Assembly (NCBI GenBank): GCA_965655865.1
Contig: CBFHJJ010000002.1
Location: 101,831 to 165,830, forward strand
Length of the DNA: 64,000 nt
Direction of reading: 5' to 3'
From: MAG-121220-bin8 sp965655865
GTDB lineage: Bacteria; Bacteroidota; Bacteroidia; Flavobacteriales; Flavobacteriaceae
In this document: piece by piece, positions 62,396 to 64,000 of the stretch
How positions within the stretch are numbered: position 1 is the first letter of the stretch
How the letters are laid out: every line of letters starts with the position of its first letter
Program-made: the position numbers and the translations under genes
The notes under the pieces: model-generated
Told to the model about the DNA's origin: nothing
Databases searched by the model: none
The model's input: only the letters and a program-made list of their open reading frames with translations

Positions 62396-64000
62396 ATGAA
62401 AACAAAATTATTATCATTAATCATCTTATTTGGATCCCTTTTCATGGTAGCGCAAGACTCTACTCTTGTAGGGTCCGTATCGGATTCATCAACTGATGGT
62501 CCTTTACCTGGTGTGAGTGTAATTATTAAAGGTACGCAGACTGGTACAACTTCAGACTTTGACGGAAATTTTAGTTTGTCTGGTGTATCCTCTGGTGATG
62601 TCATTCAATTCTCTTATCTAGGTTATGTAACTCAAGAAGTTCAAATTGGAAATTCGTTTAACATTAGCATTTCTCTTGATCAGGATGTTGAAGCTTTAGA
62701 CGAGGTTATTCTTGTTGGGTACAGCACTCAAAAAGCTTCTAATATTTCGGGAGCTGTTACCACAGTTTCTAGCGAAGATGTTGAAAGATTAAAACCTACT
62801 AGAGTTGAAGAAGCTCTTCAAGGTCAATCTGGTTTAAACGTAATTTCTTCTCCAAATCCAGGAGGAAAGCCATCTATTTTAATTAGAGGGATTACTTCAT
62901 TCTCTGGAACTGATCCACTTGTTGTTATTGATGGAATTAATTCTTCACTTTACGATGTGGATGCACTTAGTTCATCTGACATTGAGTCTATTTCTGTGCT
63001 TAAAGACGCATCTACAACTGCCCTTTATGGTGTTAGAGGAGGTAATGGAGTTATAGTAATTACTACTAAATCTGGTAAAAAGAACCAAGAAACACAATTT
63101 ACTTTAGATACTTCTTATGGAGTTCAAGAAGTTGAAAATTTCATTGATGTGTTAAATGCTGCTCAGTATGCTGCTATTTTAAATGAAGGTAGTGTAACTT
63201 CTGGTGGTTCTTTATTATTTACAAACCCTTCTGCATTTGGAGTAGGTACAAACTGGCAAGCTGAATTATATGATTCTGCTCCAATTTCAAACACTACTTT
63301 ATCTGCTTCAGGAGGTTCTGACACAACAACGTATTTTCTTTCTGCTAGTTATTTAGCTCAAGAAGGTGTAGCTGTTGGTGGTGATAAAGATTTCTATGAT
63401 AGATCTACATTAACTGCAAATTTTGTTACTGATTTAACGGATGATTTAAAAGTTTTGTTTAATACTAAATACTCTAACTTACAAGGTAATGGTAACGGAG
63501 GAAATCAAGTATTTAATGCTTTAAACTTTGATCCTTCAGTTTCTCCAATGGAAGATGGTGTTTACGGAATGAGTAATACCATTACTCAAGAAGTAATCAA
63601 TCCTCTTGCGGGAGTTGCAAATTCTTATGGAGATAATAAAACAGATAAAATTATTGGTAAAGTTGAATTACAATATGACTTATTAGATAATCTTAAAATT
63701 ACCTCTAGATTAGGTTACTCTGGTATATGGCAACAATCTAAAGGATTTACTCCACTACAATTTTATGGGGTTGGTCACAACAGAACTAATGCTAACGCTG
63801 ATTTAACACCAAGAACAGAAGACGATCACAACAGAGTTTCTGAAACAAAACAAAACTGGTTCAACTACACATATGAACTTTTTGGTAATTATGACTTCTC
63901 AATTGACAATGCGCACAACTTTAATGTTTTTGCAGGATTTACTATTGGAAAAAGCACTTCAAACGGTTTAACTGGTAGTAATGTAGATGTTCCATTTAAC
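62396..64000 (+). CDS. SusC/RagA-type TonB-dependent outer-membrane receptor, 5' part
   Basis: The reading frame is open from the ATG at 62396 to the window end, 535 codons, so the C-terminal half and stop are outside. A signal peptide (residues 1-20, ending FMVAQ) is followed by a carboxypeptidase-regulatory-like domain (about 25-90: LPGVSVIIKGTQTGTTSDFD). A TonB box region (LDEVILVGYSTQK) and the plug domain (about 115-225) come next, including the SusC signature YGVRGGNGVIVITTKSGK. Early barrel strands follow. SusC proteins import glycans or peptides across the outer membrane with a SusD lipoprotein, which should lie just beyond the window. The gene is 250 bases downstream of the triple-tyrosine regulator. 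Confidence 0.95.
   Translation, partial: MKTKLLSLIILFGSLFMVAQDSTLVGSVSDSSTDGPLPGVSVIIKGTQTGTTSDFDGNFSLSGVSSGDVIQFSYLGYVTQEVQIGNSFNISISLDQDVEALDEVILVGYSTQKASNISGAVTTVSSEDVERLKPTRVEEALQGQSGLNVISSPNPGGKPSILIRGITSFSGTDPLVVIDGINSSLYDVDALSSSDIESISVLKDASTTALYGVRGGNGVIVITTKSGKKNQETQFTLDTSYGVQEVENFIDVLNAAQYAAILNEGSVTSGGSLLFTNPSAFGVGTNWQAELYDSAPISNTTLSASGGSDTTTYFLSASYLAQEGVAVGGDKDFYDRSTLTANFVTDLTDDLKVLFNTKYSNLQGNGNGGNQVFNALNFDPSVSPMEDGVYGMSNTITQEVINPLAGVANSYGDNKTDKIIGKVELQYDLLDNLKITSRLGYSGIWQQSKGFTPLQFYGVGHNRTNANADLTPRTEDDHNRVSETKQNWFNYTYELFGNYDFSIDNAHNFNVFAGFTIGKSTSNGLTGSNVDVPFN

Noticed and set aside
62371..62604. Minus-strand frame opposite the start of susC
   Set aside because: The plus strand encodes a clear signal peptide and carboxypeptidase-regulatory-like domain, so this is a shadow.
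1..64000. Mobile elements, CRISPR arrays, toxin-antitoxin or defence islands
   Set aside because: No transposase, integrase, phage gene, regularly spaced repeats or known defence genes were found on either strand.

Overview
This window is a gene-dense, AT-rich stretch of a Bacteroidota chromosome, most likely a marine Flavobacteriales (Flavobacteriia) lineage with a compact genome. The evidence is the menaquinone-type sdhCAB operon, an alternative complex III (ActABCDEF) joined to cox genes, SusC/RagA and triple-tyrosine proteins, DUF4270 and DUF2723 proteins, carotenoid genes crtD/cruF, and Bacteroidota-type -7 boxes (TAnnTTTG) in front of many genes. Stop codons fit the standard bacterial code. 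ATG starts dominate and TTG is the usual alternative. No stretch over 300 bases lacks a gene; the longest gap is about 250 bases (62146-62395). I see no insertion sequence, prophage, integron or CRISPR array. LAYOUT. 1-5244: the 3' end of a BNR/VPS10-type repeat protein, then sdhCAB. 5255-7881 (minus): a paraoxonase-like propeller and an Ig-like lipoprotein. 7977-11317 (plus): glyS, xthA and an aldo/keto reductase. 11301-14830 (minus): radA, a flippase-like membrane protein, panD and panC. 14935-17555 (plus): a truncated glycogen-synthase-like protein and a DUF4270 lipoprotein with inserted calcium-binding-type repeats. 17545-30669 (minus): a glycosyltransferase, rpoN, asnS, an RND/MMPL exporter, the translation block frr-pyrH-tsf-rpsB-rpsI-rplM, and polA. 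30717-32287: a membrane metallophosphoesterase and a thioredoxin-fold protein without catalytic cysteines. 32267-35818 (minus): a DUF2723 membrane protein. 35926-40416: tRNA-Gln, then rimP-nusA-infB. 40417-40788 (minus): a SPOR-domain protein. 40950-52070: actABCDEF-coxB-coxA, the respiratory terminal branch. 52116-58685: ruvB, an MscS channel, a histidine phosphatase, an adenosine deaminase, then crtA-crtD-cruF. 58694-59179 (minus): a Tat/lipobox Rieske protein. 59332-64000: a triple-tyrosine sensor/regulator and the start of a SusC/RagA outer-membrane receptor, which runs off the window. HOW THE GENES WORK TOGETHER. Succinate dehydrogenase feeds menaquinone; alternative complex III takes quinol electrons to cytochrome c and the cytochrome oxidase. 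Most other genes are translation, DNA repair and cofactor housekeeping. The accessory-like part is 54399-64000 (carotenoid tailoring, Rieske protein, polymer-uptake regulator and receptor). WHAT IS UNUSUAL. I did not find a clearly new multi-gene system. The best leads are cis-regulatory: a structured leader in front of rpsB, hairpin leaders in front of rimP and rplM, and four genes whose -7 box lies only 4-5 nt from the chosen start codon, which predicts leaderless mRNAs. Several proteins have lost their family's catalytic residues: the PolA 3'-5' exonuclease, the thioredoxin-fold protein and the glycogen-synthase-like protein.
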